NCBI GenBank assembly: GCA_019454045.1
Contig: SKCR01049657.1
Coordinates: forward strand, 1 to 64,000
Reading direction: 5' to 3'
DNA length: 64,000 nt
Source of the DNA: Zanthoxylum bungeanum
Lineage: Eukaryota; Streptophyta; Magnoliopsida; Sapindales; Rutaceae
In this document: one piece after another, positions 41,643-54,674 of the stretch
How the letters are laid out: each line of letters begins with the position of its first letter
Numbering within the stretch: the stretch's first letter is position 1
Translations under genes and position numbers: made by a program
Notes under the pieces: generated by a model
The model's database searches: none
The model's input: the letters and a program-made list of their open reading frames with translations, nothing else
Told to the model about the DNA's origin: nothing

Positions 41643-43754
41643 TGTAGGCACTGTATTTTTGCATATAAGTACCGATGATGAGCCTCATGCGGAGGCACTA
41701 CCTTTTAAGTTGCAGAAGTCGCGGGAAACAGACGTCGGAAGGGAAAAGTTGGAAATCAATACCTTGTTGGATTTAATTCGTTTGCTTAGCTTCGGGTTTT
41801 CTCGTTGGACCTCTATTTTGAAATTCATCCTCGGCCCAAAATCCTCGCAACCCACACCGAGCCATGCACCAAGCCACACGCCCACCTAGCCCAAAACCAA
41901 AACCACACGCCCACCTAGCCCAAAACCAAAGCCACACGCCCACCTAGCCCAAGCCCATTAAATCACATCCAATAATAATTAAAACATTTAAAACACATGT
42001 CAAAAATTAAATTAAATCAAAACAAATCTCATTCCTGAATTAAATAAATAAAATCAAATCTTATAAATCACATTCCTAATTAAATTAAATCACATGCCTA
42101 AACTAAATGAAATGAAATCAGATCCCAATAATCATCTTCCTAACTAAAATAAATTACCTCCCTAATTAAAGATATCATTTCCTTATGATAGACAAATTAA
42201 ATATTCCCCCCATAATTACAATATTCTTTCCCTACCTATACAAGGATAACCCCAACCCCCTCCTACAAAAGAAAACACAAGCCAAACCTTTAGGGCCCCC
42301 TTAGAGCTCATTCACGACAAAGAAATAAAAGCACCCAAAGCTCTCCTCTCTCTTAACGGCCTGATCCTCTCACTGACTCTCTCTCGAAGCCACACCACAC
42401 ATGACAACTCAAAACAAACAACACCAAAAACCCTAATCCCTTGACTCCTCACACCTCTCTTTAAAACTCCCCCTCAAGCATTAAAACACCATGCAACCAG
42501 ACACCAGCCCCATCGCTCACGTCCACGACCCTCAGCCAGCCACGCCACACACAGCACGGTAATTGACCAAACAACACATGTAGCCTAGCACGCGAAACAA
42601 GCCACAAGGACATTTAAAAACCCTAAGCCGAACTGCTCTCCACCCACATGAACCATCCAAAACAAACAACACACGCACCTAAAGTTAGACACTTGACACG
42701 CAAAACATGTCCCTTAAGCCATCAAAATCATCCCACCAAAACCCTGCTCACCACCCATTTGCTGACCGAGCCTTAAACAAATTGTAATCAATAACCGACA
42801 CATACACAGCCCATAAACTAACCTAGCCTTTGACCACAACAAATAAGCCATCTCAATTCACACCCACATCGACCATAAAACACCTCACACAATAAGCCGA
42901 ATCAAACCCTAAATCAGTCCCAAAACAGCCCCAATGACCGAATAACCAGCCCTGAAAATAGTCCCAAAAAAATAACCCAAAACAGTCCCTAAATCACACC
43001 CAAAACCGTGAGCTAATAACCCTAAAACAGACTAGAGAAAATAGCAGCAAAGTCATTCTAAAACAGTGAAGAAATCGAGACAAAACAGCAGAACAGCGAG
43101 GGAAAATATCGAACCAGTGAACCAGAAAAGTTACGGAGCATTAACCCTTCCGGCGACGTCCCAACACACTCCCGAGAAGCGACTTAAAAGGTAAGACCTG
43201 AGGGCACCCTTTGTCATATTTTATTTTGTCGTCCTGGAAACGGCATGCTTGGTTGGACGTGGAATACGTCCAACCAGGTATGCGAAGTCCTACATTGAAA
43301 ACGACCAAATACTTTAGTCATATATTTATTGTTCCGCATTTATTTCGTATTATTAGTCTTTTATTATTTCGCATTTAATTTACGTTTATTGTTGCTTTAT
43401 ATTTCCGCATTTATTAATTTAATGAGTTCATGAGATTGAGTGCTTACCGTTATTTCGATTTACTTTTATGCATGCGAACTTAGATATAGGTTGTATGCGA
43501 ACTTAGACATAGGTTATTCTTGCATATGCATGTTGCGTAGACTTGGTTATATTATCGCATAAATCCATTCATTACAAGTGGCATAAGTAAGGGACCGTTC
43601 CAAACCCAACGGTTTGAGGTCTTCCCTTGCGAGGGGTGAGTGCGGCCTTAAATCATTCCCAGATCACACTGGGTGGCGACTCCATTTTATTTCTCCGGTT
43701 TAGTCCCCCGCGGGCTACTCCGTACTCCCGACCGGACCGCGAGCCTGTCCTACA
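41643..43754 (+). mobile_element. L1 3' LTR
   Basis: Partner of 36276-38430, with scattered substitutions and short indels. The divergence is visibly greater than between the T1 LTRs, so L1 is older than T1. It ends CCTGTCCTACA, while the 5' copy ends differently (TTATCCTATA). It keeps the U5 PBS-like TGGCGACTCCA (43674-43684). Confidence 0.92.
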
Positions 43755-46681
43755 CGGGGCAAGACTCCGGCTTCAAGTATGTTTGTCATAAACATGTTCA
43801 CTACTGGTTTCGAAATTGGATTTTTCATACTAAATGTGGTACATAAATATATGTATTGATGTGCATGATCTGTTGATAAGCAGGAGACTGGCTTCAGTTG
43901 AGATCAACCTACGAGTCAGAAACGGGACGAGATTCCCTGTTTTAACCGTAGAAACCTAAGTTTAGGAACTACCCTTTGGGTTTGTACTTAAATTAGAAAA
44001 CTGTTATAATGTACCTAGTTTGACTAGAAACATTATCTCTATATCTAAGTTTAACCCGATGCGGGTATACCTTTATATTCTAGAACACTAAGTGTTTTAT
44101 TTTATAAAGATGATATTGAGATAAACACATTAGATGTGAATAACAGTATTTATATTTTGAATATAAATGAATCTCAAACGTATAACGTGACAAACAAATA
44201 GCTCAAATTGAATTAATCAGATGAGAATTATTTGTGGCATTGTTGTCTAGGACACATTAACAAGACTCGTATATCCACACTTTCGAAGAGTGGGTACTAG
44301 GACAAATTTGATTCTATTCAAATAATGTCTACGAATCTAGTTTATTAGGCAAAATGCCTAAAACACCTTTTACTTGGTAAAAGTACGAGTGCCACCGATC
44401 TGTTAGCCCTCGTTCATAGTGACGTAAGTGGGCCCATGTCTAGCTAGGCTAGAGGTGGATATGAATACTTCGTAACCTTTACGGATGTGGCATCACGTTA
44501 TGGTTATGTGTTTCTTGTGAAACATAAATCGGAAACTTTTGATAAATTCAAAGAGTTTCGACATGAAATATAAAAACAGACCGACAAGAGTATTAATACA
44601 TCACGATTGGACCATGATGAAAATACTTAAGCAATAAGTTTCTCGACTATTTGAAAGAGTATAGTATTCTTTCAATGTGGACTCTTCACGGAACACCTCA
44701 ATTTGATGGTGTGTCCGAACAGAGAAACCGAACTTGTTGGACATGATAAGGTTAATTATGAGTCGCTCTGAGCTATCATTTTCCTTCTAGGGATACGCAT
44801 TAAACAGTGCAATACTTATTTTGAATAAGGTTCCATAAAAATCTGTTGGACAAATTTCATATTAGATATGTACAGGAAAGAAACCAGATTTTCTCATTCC
44901 TGAAGATTTGGGTATGCTGGGCATATGTTTGGATGATACCAAACTAGAACCCAATTTGGATAAGTGCCTAATTTGTAGGTTATCCTAGGGAAACCAAAGT
45001 ATAGTACTTATACAACTCACAAGAGAACAATATAATTTTTGCTCTCCATGCGGTATTCCTAAGAGGAATTCCTATATGCAGTGGTAAGGGGGAATAAAGT
45101 AAAACTCGATGAAAATCGGAGTAATACTGTTCCAGGCACCGATTCCTTAATGGAACACAAACAATTCATCTGGGATGAAACTGTACCACAATCTCCGAAT
45201 ACACAAGAACCACGTAAGTTGGAGAGAGTCAGAAAATAACCTGGGAGGTATGGGTTTCTGATCTCACCTCATGAAGATGTCAATCTTATTGAGGAATACG
45301 AACTGGCTATGTATGAGAAAGTGATACAAGGTATCGACTCCTTTCATGGCAAATTGTCATGAAGTCTGAAATGGATTCCATGTATACAACCAAGTTTGGA
45401 CACTGGTTGATGTACTTGAAGGCATTGTGCCTGTTAATACTAAATGAGTCTTCAAGGAAGACAAACATGGATGGCAACATACAAACGTACAAAGATAGGC
45501 TTGTAGCGAAAATGTATCGTTATCAACATTGTGTCGATTACGACGAAACCTTTTATCTGTTGCCATGATTAAATCCATTTAGATAATGCTTGCTAATGCT
45601 GCATGTTTCATTTATGAAATATGGCAGCTGAACATCAAAACCATTTTCCTTAAACGGAAACCTTTTGGAGGATGTTTAAAACATCCTGACGGTTTTTTCG
45701 TACCAAAAATAAGCAAACAAGGTTTGCAAGTTAAATTCAATCTATTTATGGATTGAATCAAGCATTGCGTTCTTGGAACTATCGTTTTGATAAGATCATA
45801 ATGGTATATGATTTAATTCAAAACGAATATAATTCTTATGTATATAAGAAAGTTAGTGGGAGCTCACTGACAATGATTGTCCTATAAAATTATGACATAT
45901 CATTTCTTGGAAATGACATTCCCATAATACAATCGGTGAAAGCTTGGCTTTCATGAAAATTCTCCGTAGACTACTTGGGAGAGACAACCTTTATTCTAGG
46001 AATAATGATCTACTGGGATAGATCTAAAAGTTGTTGGCACTCTCTGAGAACTCGTACATTGAAAGATATGTACGTGACCTGGTGTCTTATATGCTTTGAG
46101 CATAAGGAGTCACAATCAGACAATCCAAATGATGGTCACTAGATTGATGTTAAGAACATCCTTAATTATATTAGAGGAACTAAGGATGCTTTCTTAAGCT
46201 ATGGAGAATGAGAACTTGAAGTGACTGGGTTCACTGCTGCAAGTTCCAAACCAAAAATAACGACTGTAAGTCTTAATAAGGGTACTATATAGTTTGAATA
46301 ACGGAACAGTGAGCTGGAAATCTTCCAAGAAAGATACTGTTGCCGAATAAACAACAAAAGTGGAATATTGCTGCAGTTGAGGCAGCAAAAGAAGCAATTT
46401 TGGATCTGTAAAATTCCTAATTAGATTAGGAGTAGTTCTGTTAGCAGTTGAGCTAGGCTACATCACAGGCTAAAGAATTAATGGTCTCATCATTGATCCA
46501 AGTATGTACTTCGACTATTTCATCTAATTCGTCAGATCATACATCGTGGCGATGTGATGATCGAATAAATCGCATCAGATGATAACCTTGCAAATCCGCT
46601 GACGAAAGCAGTTTCTCAGCATAAGTTTGAGCGACCCGTACATAGTTCAAGTGTATGACACTTGAGTGATTGGTTATAGGC
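43755..46681 (+). pseudogene. E2 copia pol remnants
   Basis: Continues E2 after L1. Integrase words lie at 44390-44760: LVHSDVSGPMSS, a TAG (44445-44447), then ARGGYEYFVTFTDVASRYGYVFL and VCPNRE-like sequence with the catalytic Glu region disturbed. RT starts at 45359 (MKSEMDSMYTTK, TYKDRLVAKMYR, VDYDETF), and the palm region near 45850-45920 has lost the YVDD. RNase H is at 46190-46680 (AVEAAKEA). It is less decayed than E1 and E5: the first integrase Asp is still encoded (HSD). Confidence 0.87.
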
Positions 46682-46693
46682 CAAGTGGGAGAT

Positions 46694-48066
46694 TGTTGGA
46701 CAATTATGACCCATAGCATCACTATTTGTACAGAACATGGTGTTGTTGTACAAATTAACTATGTGACAAAGGAAATTTCTCTTTTATCATTTGTAATTGG
46801 ATTACCGGGATCTATAAATGATAAAAGTCCATATGATTAGTTTCGGATTAATAAGATATGAGAAAATATTAATCTACTAAGGTTTAATCATTAAAATATC
46901 CCTAGTTGTAGTATTATCGAGATTGGACATCGATAATACAGAATAGACTAGTATTGCACTTGTGCGCGTTGTGGGAGCATAACGACATAGTTCTCATATA
47001 TTTGGGTATTGGATACTCATGCAAGTGTAATATAAGGTTGTGTTTACCGATGGGACGGAAACAGCTTCGCTCTGGATAGACCCCTCGAAATTCCATTGGT
47101 AGTATGACTATGTGTCTATGAGAGTCCGAATCAGAGTAGGTGTATTTGGTCTTAACCTAAGACTTGCATCGCTAATACTTACAACAATCAATGTACTTTG
47201 GTTTTGGTCGTCCGGGGCTTTAACAGGTTCTGTGTACACCTCTTCTGGGTATATTGAGAATCGTAGTGTATTGGGTGTGATGTCAAGATGGAAGTATCAC
47301 TTCAGTCATATGGAGATGAAGATCACGTAGGATACGGAACTAGTACTCTTAAGTACTGCAGTCATCGGGATAATATGACTAGATCATATTTATCCGATTA
47401 TAGAGACTAGTTACCAGAGATCCGATATATGCTACGTACGGGGCAGACACAATTCCAGCCCCAGGCCTTGCATGTGACATCCGATACTGGATCGCAATAC
47501 GCAATACTACGTATAATACGCCTGATACAGATTACATATTCCTTAAAAGAATATTTCTGGAGAATTGGGTAGGCACGGTGCTTTGCTAGAAGTCAACCAT
47601 GTCTTATAAATCGGTAAGAACATGGTACTAGGTACGCACGTATTCGGGTATTCTGATGACCGGATTTACTACCAACATATCCAGGGATCTCATGGGTCGC
47701 TTCCCGAAGATTCACCGATGACTTATGACTCGAACATAATTAATCTGGGATTAATTAGTAGAGAGAGAAAATTAATCTAGGATTAATTACGGAGAAATTT
47801 TATCTGGGATAAAATACTATTTATAGAGAGAGATCGATTAATTCGGAATTAATCGATAAAATAATATATTCGATATATTAAACGAAATTAGATTTTGACG
47901 CGGAATTAAAATTGGATTTTCATTCGGGCAAACTAATTAGTTTAGAATTAATTCGCGAGCGACATGAATAATAATTTTTCTAGGCATAATTATTTAATTA
48001 AATTGTATTTAATTACGTCGCAATGGAAAATTCATTAATTTGGAATTAGCGAACCCGAGCCCGGGA
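46694..48066 (+). mobile_element. E2 3' LTR, truncated
   Basis: Starts TGTTGGAC after the PPT. It runs about 1.37 kb to the GAACCCGAGCCCGGGA region and then jumps into an inverted LTR; the last 0.7 kb found in E1 and E4 is missing. The TATA position reads ACTCTTAAGTACTG. Confidence 0.88.
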
Positions 48067-49030
48067 CTATCCGAACACGTAAGTACCAAGTACTACGTTT
48101 TATCGATTTACAAGACAAGGTTGGCTTCTAGCAAAACGCCATGCCTACCCAATTCTCCAGAAATATCCTTACAGGAATAAAGGATCTATATCAGGCGTAG
48201 TATACATAGTATTGCGTATGTCGATCCAGTATCGGATGATCACGTGTTAGGCCTGGGGCTGGAATTGTGTCTGCCCCGTACAAAGCACATGTCGAATGTC
48301 TGGTAACAAGTCTCTATAATCGGATAAACATGACCTTGTCATTTTATCCCGATGACTGCAGTACTTAAGAGTACTAGTACCGTATCCTACGTGACCATCA
48401 TCTCCATATGACTGGAGTGATACTTCCGTCTTGACATCACACCCAACACACTACGATTCTCAATATACCCAGAATAAGCGTACACATAACCTGTTAAAGC
48501 CCTGGACGACCGCAACCAAAGTATATTGATTGTCGCAAGTATTAGCGGTGCAAGTCTCAGGTTAAGACCAAATACACCTACCCTGATTTCGGACTTGCAT
48601 AGACACATAGTCATACTACCAATGGAATTCCGAGGGGGTCTATCCAGAGCGAAGCTGTTTCCCATACCATCAGTAAAACACAACCTCCTATTACACTTGC
48701 ATGAGTATCCTATACCCAAATATATGAGAACTATGCCGTTGTGCCCTCACAACGCGCACAAGTGTAATACTAGTCTTTTACGTATTTATCAATGTCCAAT
48801 CTCGATAATACTCTGACTAGGGATATTTAATGGTTTATCCTTCGTGGACTGATAATGTCTCATATCATTCTCAGTCCAAGAAAAAATCATATAGACCTCC
48901 TATCATTTATATATCTAGGTGATCTAATCACAAATGATAAGAGTGCAATCTCCTTTGTCACATAGTTAATTTGTACAACAACACCATGATCTGTACAAAT
49001 AGTGACACTATATGTCATAATTGTCCAACA
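48067..49030 (-). mobile_element. E3 3' LTR, inverted and truncated
   Basis: On the minus strand it starts TGTTGGACAA at 49030 and follows the family A LTR for about 965 bases, to the CGTGTTCGGATAGTCC region. There it joins the E2 LTR head to head. The shared GGACTAT-like word at the joint suggests a microhomology-mediated rearrangement. Confidence 0.88.
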
Positions 49031-50716
49031 ATCTCCCACTTGGCCTAAAGCTAGTAACTCGAGTGTCTTACACCCGAACTATGTACGGTTGGCTCAAACT
49101 ACTGAGAAAAGACTTTCGTCAGCGGATTTTCATGATTATCGTCTGATGCGATTTATACGATCATCACATCACCACGATGTATGATCCGAATGAATCAGAT
49201 GAATATCGAAGTATATATCTGGATCGTTGATGAGACCATTAATTCTTTAGCCTGTACTGACGCCTAGCTCAGCTGCTAACAGAATTATATCTAATCTAAT
49301 TAGATTTGTTATCGACCCAAATGGCTTTATTTGCCGCCTCAGCTGCAGCAATTACCCGCATTTGTTGTTTATTCGGTAACAGTATCTTGCTTGGAAGATT
49401 TCCAGCTCACTGTTCCGTCATTCAAACTGTATAGTACCGTTTGCGACTTATAATCATCTTATCGGTTTAGGAAACTTGCTATAGTGATCCCAGTCACTTC
49501 AAGTTCTCATTCTCCATAGATTAAGACAACATCCTTAGTTCTCTAAGATACTAACAGATGTTCTTAATATCAATCCAGTGACTATCACTAGGATTGGCCT
49601 GTTTGTGAATCCATATGCTCAAAGCGTATGAGACACCAGGTTGCGTACATTTTTCAATGTGCGAGTTCTCAGAGGGTTTTAACAACTTAATCTATCCCAG
49701 TAGATATTTATTCCTTGAATAAAGGTTTTTTTCTCCCAAGAATTCCACAGAGAATTTTCTTGAAAGCCAAGCTTTCACCGATTATTTTATGGGAATATCA
49801 TTTCCAAGAAATGACATATATTGTCATTATTTATAGGACAGCCACTGTCAGTGCGCTCCCACTAACCCTCTTATATACACAAGAATCATTTCATTTTGAA
49901 TTAAATCATATACTATTATGATTACATTAAAACGATAATTCCAAGAACCTAATGATTGCTTCAATCCAAACATGGATCGAATAACCTGCAAACCTTGTTT
50001 GCTAGTTTTGGTACGACAAAACTGACAGGATGTTGTAAACATCCTCCAAAAGGTTTCCTTTTCAGGAAAGCGATTTTCCTGTTAAGCTGACATATTTCAT
50101 AAATGAAACATGCAGCTTTAGCAAGCATTATCCAAATGGATTTACTGTGGCAACAGGTAAAAGGTTGAATCGTAATCGACACAATGTTGATAACGATACC
50201 TTTCCGCTAAAAGCCTAGCTTTATACGTTGGTATGTTGCCATCCATGTATGTCTTCCTTGAAGACTTATAGTACCAATAGGCACAATGCCTTGCGGTACA
50301 TCAACTAGTATCCAAACTTGTTGATATACATGGAATCCATTTTAGATGTCATGACACTTTGCCATAATAGGGAGTCGATATCTTGTATCACTTCCTCATA
50401 CGTAGTCAGTTGGTATACCTCAATAAGATTGACATCTTTATGAGGTGAGATCAGAAACCCATACCCCAGATTGTTTTCTGACTCTCTTCGACATACGCGG
50501 TTCTTGTGTATATGAAGATTAATGATATAGTTTTATCCTTGATGAACTATCTGTGTTCCATTAAGGATCGGTGCCTGGAATGGTATCACTCTGATTTTCA
50601 TCGAGTTTTACTATCCTCCCACTTACCACTGCATATCGGTATTCCTCTTAGGAAAACCGCATGGTGAGCAACAATTACATTTTTCTTTAGTGAGTTGTAT
50701 AAGTACTATACTTATA
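49031..50716 (-). pseudogene. E3 copia PPT, RNase H and RT remnants
   Basis: In minus direction from 50716: RT (MDSM-like and KTYMDGN-like words near 50230-50340, then PFGGCLQHP at about 50040 and LKQSLGSWN at about 49950), then RNase H near 49320-49400 (GCTGCAGCTGAGGCGGC), then the PPT AAGTGGGAG before the LTR. Many stops. The left part of the element (in its own direction) is cut off by E4 at 50717 and not seen again in the window. Confidence 0.82.
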
Positions 50717-52809
50717 TGTTGGATAATATGACCCATAGCGTCACTATTTGTACAGATCACGGTTTTGTTGTACAAATTAACTATGTGACAAGGAAATTGC
50801 ACTCTCATCATTTGTGATTAGATCACCATAGATGTATAAATGAAGAGAGGTCCATATGATTAGTTCCTGGATTGAGATGATATGAGACAGTATCAGTCCA
50901 CGAAGGATTAATCATTAAATATCCCTAGCCGGAGTATTATCGAGACAGGACATCGATAATGCGGAATAGGCTAGTATTGCACTTGTGCGCGTTGTGAGGG
51001 CACGACGGCATAGTTCTCATATATTTAAGTATTGGATACTTAAGCAAGTGCGATAGGAGGTTGTGTTTCACCGATGGTACGGGAAACAGCTTCGCTCTGG
51101 ATAGACCCCTCGGAATCCCATTGGTATTATGACTATGTGTCTATGGGAGGCCGAAATCAGGGTAGGTGTGTATGGTCTTAACCTGAGACTTACATCGCTA
51201 ATACTTACGATAATCGATAGACTTTGGTCTTGGTGGTACATGGCTTTAACCGGTTCTGCGTACACCACTTCTGGGTTTATCAGAGAGTCGTAGTGTATTG
51301 GGTGTGATGTCAAGACGGAAGTATCACTTCAGTCATATTGGAGATGATGTCACGCAGGATACGGTATTAGTGCTCTTAAGTGCTGCGCGGCCATCGGGAT
51401 ATTATGACAAGGTCATGTATATCCAATTATAGAGACTAGTTACCAGACATCCGACATGTGCTTCGTACGGGGCAGACACAAATCCAGCCCCAGGCCTAGC
51501 ACGTGACTATCCGATACTGGGCCGATATACACAATACTACGGTATACTACGCTTGATACAGATCTATATATTCCTGTAAGAATATTTCTGGAGAATTGGG
51601 TAGGCATGGCGCTTTGCTAGAAGCCAACCTTGTCTTGTAAATCGGTATAAACGTAGTACGACGTACTTACGTGTTCGGATTATCCGACGACCGTATTTAC
51701 TGCCAACATATCCAGAGATCTCATGGGTCGCTTCCTGAAGATTCACCGATGACGTATGACTCGCACTTTAATTAATCTGGGATTAATTAGAAGAGAGAGA
51801 AAATTAATCTGGGATTAATTGCGGAGATATTTTATCTGGGATAAAATATTAATTAAAGAGAGAGAACGATTAATTTGGAATTAATCGATAAAATATATAT
51901 TCGATATATTATAAGAAATTGGATTTCGACGCGGAATTAAAATTAGATTTTAATTCGGGCGAACGAATTAATTTAGAATTAATTCGTTAGCGACGTAAAT
52001 AGTGATATCGCTAGGCGTAATCATTTAATTATGACGCAATGGAAAATTCGTTAATTTGGAATTAGCGAACCCAAGCCCGGGATTATTTGCGAGCGCATTC
52101 GCATTTCGAATTCGAGTGCGGCACGCAAGTCAAATCGTGCGTCAAATCGCTAGTCACATCAAGCGTCGAATCAAATGTCACTTTGAGTGATATGACATGT
52201 TGTCACTTGATTTGAGTGATTGATGTAGAAGTTGAAAAAGCAACTTTTGCTTTTTGCTTTTTGACTTTAGCATTTAAGGAAAAGTAAAATATATGGTAAA
52301 TGGTTTTAATTTTGGAAAAATATAAAAAACCTATTACATTTTATTTTCTTTTTACTTTTCTCTCTCACCTTTTACGCATCTCTTCCTCTCCATCTCTTTT
52401 CTCTCCTTCTTCCACTTTCGGCTTGGAGCCGATTTCTTCTCCAAAAAATTTCTGGTTTGACCGAAATTTTGAGAAGCAAATGAAGAAGAGTAGTGCTAGC
52501 ACACACATGGGTTATATTATGGTGATAGGGAAACGAATTTGTGAGCTTGGAAAGCTTGAAGCTTGGGGGTTCAATGGAGTCTTTCATGGCCGATTTTTGG
52601 AGCATCAAAGCATCCCCCACCGTGCAGTCCACTGCAGTTCAAGAAGGCCCAAAACCGAGCTTGGTGGAGGCAGAAACATGAAGTGCGAATTTGGTCCATC
52701 TTTGTTGCATCTCTACCGATCCATGTGAGTTTTTCCGCACCTCATTTGGTTGTATTCTACTCATTTTTATGCATGATTTATGATCTTGGGACTTGATTGA
52801 AACTCAACA
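50717..52809 (+). mobile_element. E4 5' LTR (2093 bp)
   Basis: Starts TGTTGGATAATATG and ends CTCAACA, followed by the PBS TGGTATCTTGAGCC at 52811. Inserted in E3 after TTATA. The TATA position reads GCTCTTAAGTGCTG. The frame at 52300-52728 (142 residues) lies wholly in U5/R and is not conserved with E1, so I do not call it a gene. The 3' LTR is beyond the window. Confidence 0.92.
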
Positions 52810-52810
52810 A

Positions 52811-54674
52811 TGGTATCTTGAGCCATTTGTGCATAAAACGTTTTTAGGGTTCTTGAGCAAAATTTGGGGCTTTTTGATTTAAGCTTGATTTTGACAATTG
52901 TTTGTTTAAGAATGCTTGTATATGAATAACTTAGAGTTATATGTAATCAATTTGAAGAAAAATTAATTGGATTGATTTTCCCCAATTTGATTATTGTTGG
53001 CCAAAACTTTGATTTGGGTAAACTTGATTTTGAGCTTTTTTAATGAAATTGGATGATTTAGAATGCTTAAATGTTGTTTAATTGATGATTGATTAGATCA
53101 ATTTGATGAAAAAGTGTTTGGAACAATTTTCCCCAATTTGCTTGTGATGGCCGAATTTGGCAAGTGCCCTAATGTCTTGGATTTTTGATTTTTTGTTCAT
53201 TGGATGACTTGGAAATCATTTGGGGATGTTGAATTTATGTTTGATTGGGTTCAATTGGATTGAATTTGATTTGGGCATATTTTTCCCCTTTGGCCGAGAC
53301 ACTTGAAGCATGAAATTGGGTTTGATTTTGATTTAATTATGTTGGACATGATTAATTTATGTTAAGCATGATTAATTGGACAAATTTGATGTTTTGGAAA
53401 CTTTGATTTGGCAATTAATAATGCTATACACTTTAGGTAATTTAATTGGAAAATTTGGAATTTTTGAAATTAAATTATTGGGCCTAAAATTGGATTTGGG
53501 CTTTTAAAGTTGTTATTGGGTTTATTGGACTTTGTTGTACAAAGTTGGTTTAGGCCAAAATTGGTTGGATCCAATTAGGCCCAAAACCGCTTCCAAAAGG
53601 CCCAAATGCGACTAATGAACCTTTAACGTTTAATTGGGCCTAATGGGCCTAAATTAATTTATGGGCTTATGGGGTAACTCCCGGATTGGACTTTGGTTGC
53701 GGGTTTGACCCGAGTTGACCAAAAGTCCACGCCTCAAGAAATTAATTAAAAGCCCATTGGACTTTAATTAAATTAATATTGGATATTAATCGGGCTTTGA
53801 GACTTGTAACGATTAAATTTGGAATTTAAGTCGTAAAGGTTTATTTTATAAAGTGTAATATTTAATTTGGAATTAAAGAATGAATTAGAATTAAATACGT
53901 ATTAAATTGGATTTAATCATGTAATTTAATTTTATTTGAGAAATCGTACTTTGAGTACGTGTTCGCAATACGAGTTTGACTCGAACAAAATCAAATCTTT
54001 GTTTGAACATTGGATGATCACTAATTATCAGATTAATTAATTGGATTGATTGATAACATGCTTGTATGAATACATGGTTGTGATGTTTGAATAATGTATA
54101 TCGGATGGATATTAGCTGGGTGGGGCGATTTTGGAAATTGTAATAAATTTGATTTATTAATTGGACCTGCGAGTCCAGCTTTATCTCCTATTTCTTTGTA
54201 TTCTCTTCTCACCTATTCCCCTCAATGTACATGAGGTTTCTTTAGAAGTGTAGTGTAACGGGTAGAAGAAATATTTGTGCTAGCGGGAGAGAGAAAGTGA
54301 GAGATTTGATCTAGGATCAATGTAAAATATCCATCCGCATATCATTATTATTTTATCATATGCGCTTTATTATGTGTTTAGAATGCATGTTTAAGGGTGT
54401 ATGATGATGAGACCTTAACAAAGATAATAAATTGGTTGCCAATCTGCACGCGAAAAACCCTCGTTATATATCAAGCGTTTATTTTCCTTCCATTGAGTGA
54501 TTCTTACTCAAGATCCGAGATTGGCAGGGGTTGTTGGCCAAAGTCAAGCCCTTGTCCGTCGAAGATGTGTTTTAATCACGAGGCTTTGTTCCATATCGGT
54601 GTCGTGTCCAAGTTGTGGTTTGTTGGCCAAAGTCAAGACCACTTCTTGTCCATTGACATTGATTACGAAGCTTC
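52811..54674 (+). mobile_element. E4 PBS and leader, cut by E5
   Basis: Family A leader, homologous to 27483-29480. It carries TTGGCCAAAGTCAAG at about 54534 and 54624 and stops at GATTACGAAGCTTC, where E5 begins. No conserved protein. Confidence 0.85.

Larger units (their letters stand above)
36276..43754 (+). mobile_element. L1: non-autonomous (LARD-like) partner of the Tat element
   Basis: Two LTRs of about 2.1 kb, starting TGTAGGCACTG and ending CTATA or CCTACA, surround 3.2 kb without any gag or pol domain. The PBS (38434), PPT (41626), first 100 bases of the LTR, 5' UTR and last 130 bases before the PPT all match T1. The flanks share CGGG (36272-36275 and 43755-43758), a 4 bp duplication where five is usual. 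It sits in E2. Such large derivatives without genes must be moved by proteins from a relative; T1 or a sister is the obvious source. Confidence 0.92.

Noticed and set aside
52300..52728. 142-codon open frame as a possible gene in E4
   Set aside because: It lies inside the LTR, is Ser/Leu/Phe-rich with no domain, and the same place in the E1 LTR does not keep the frame.
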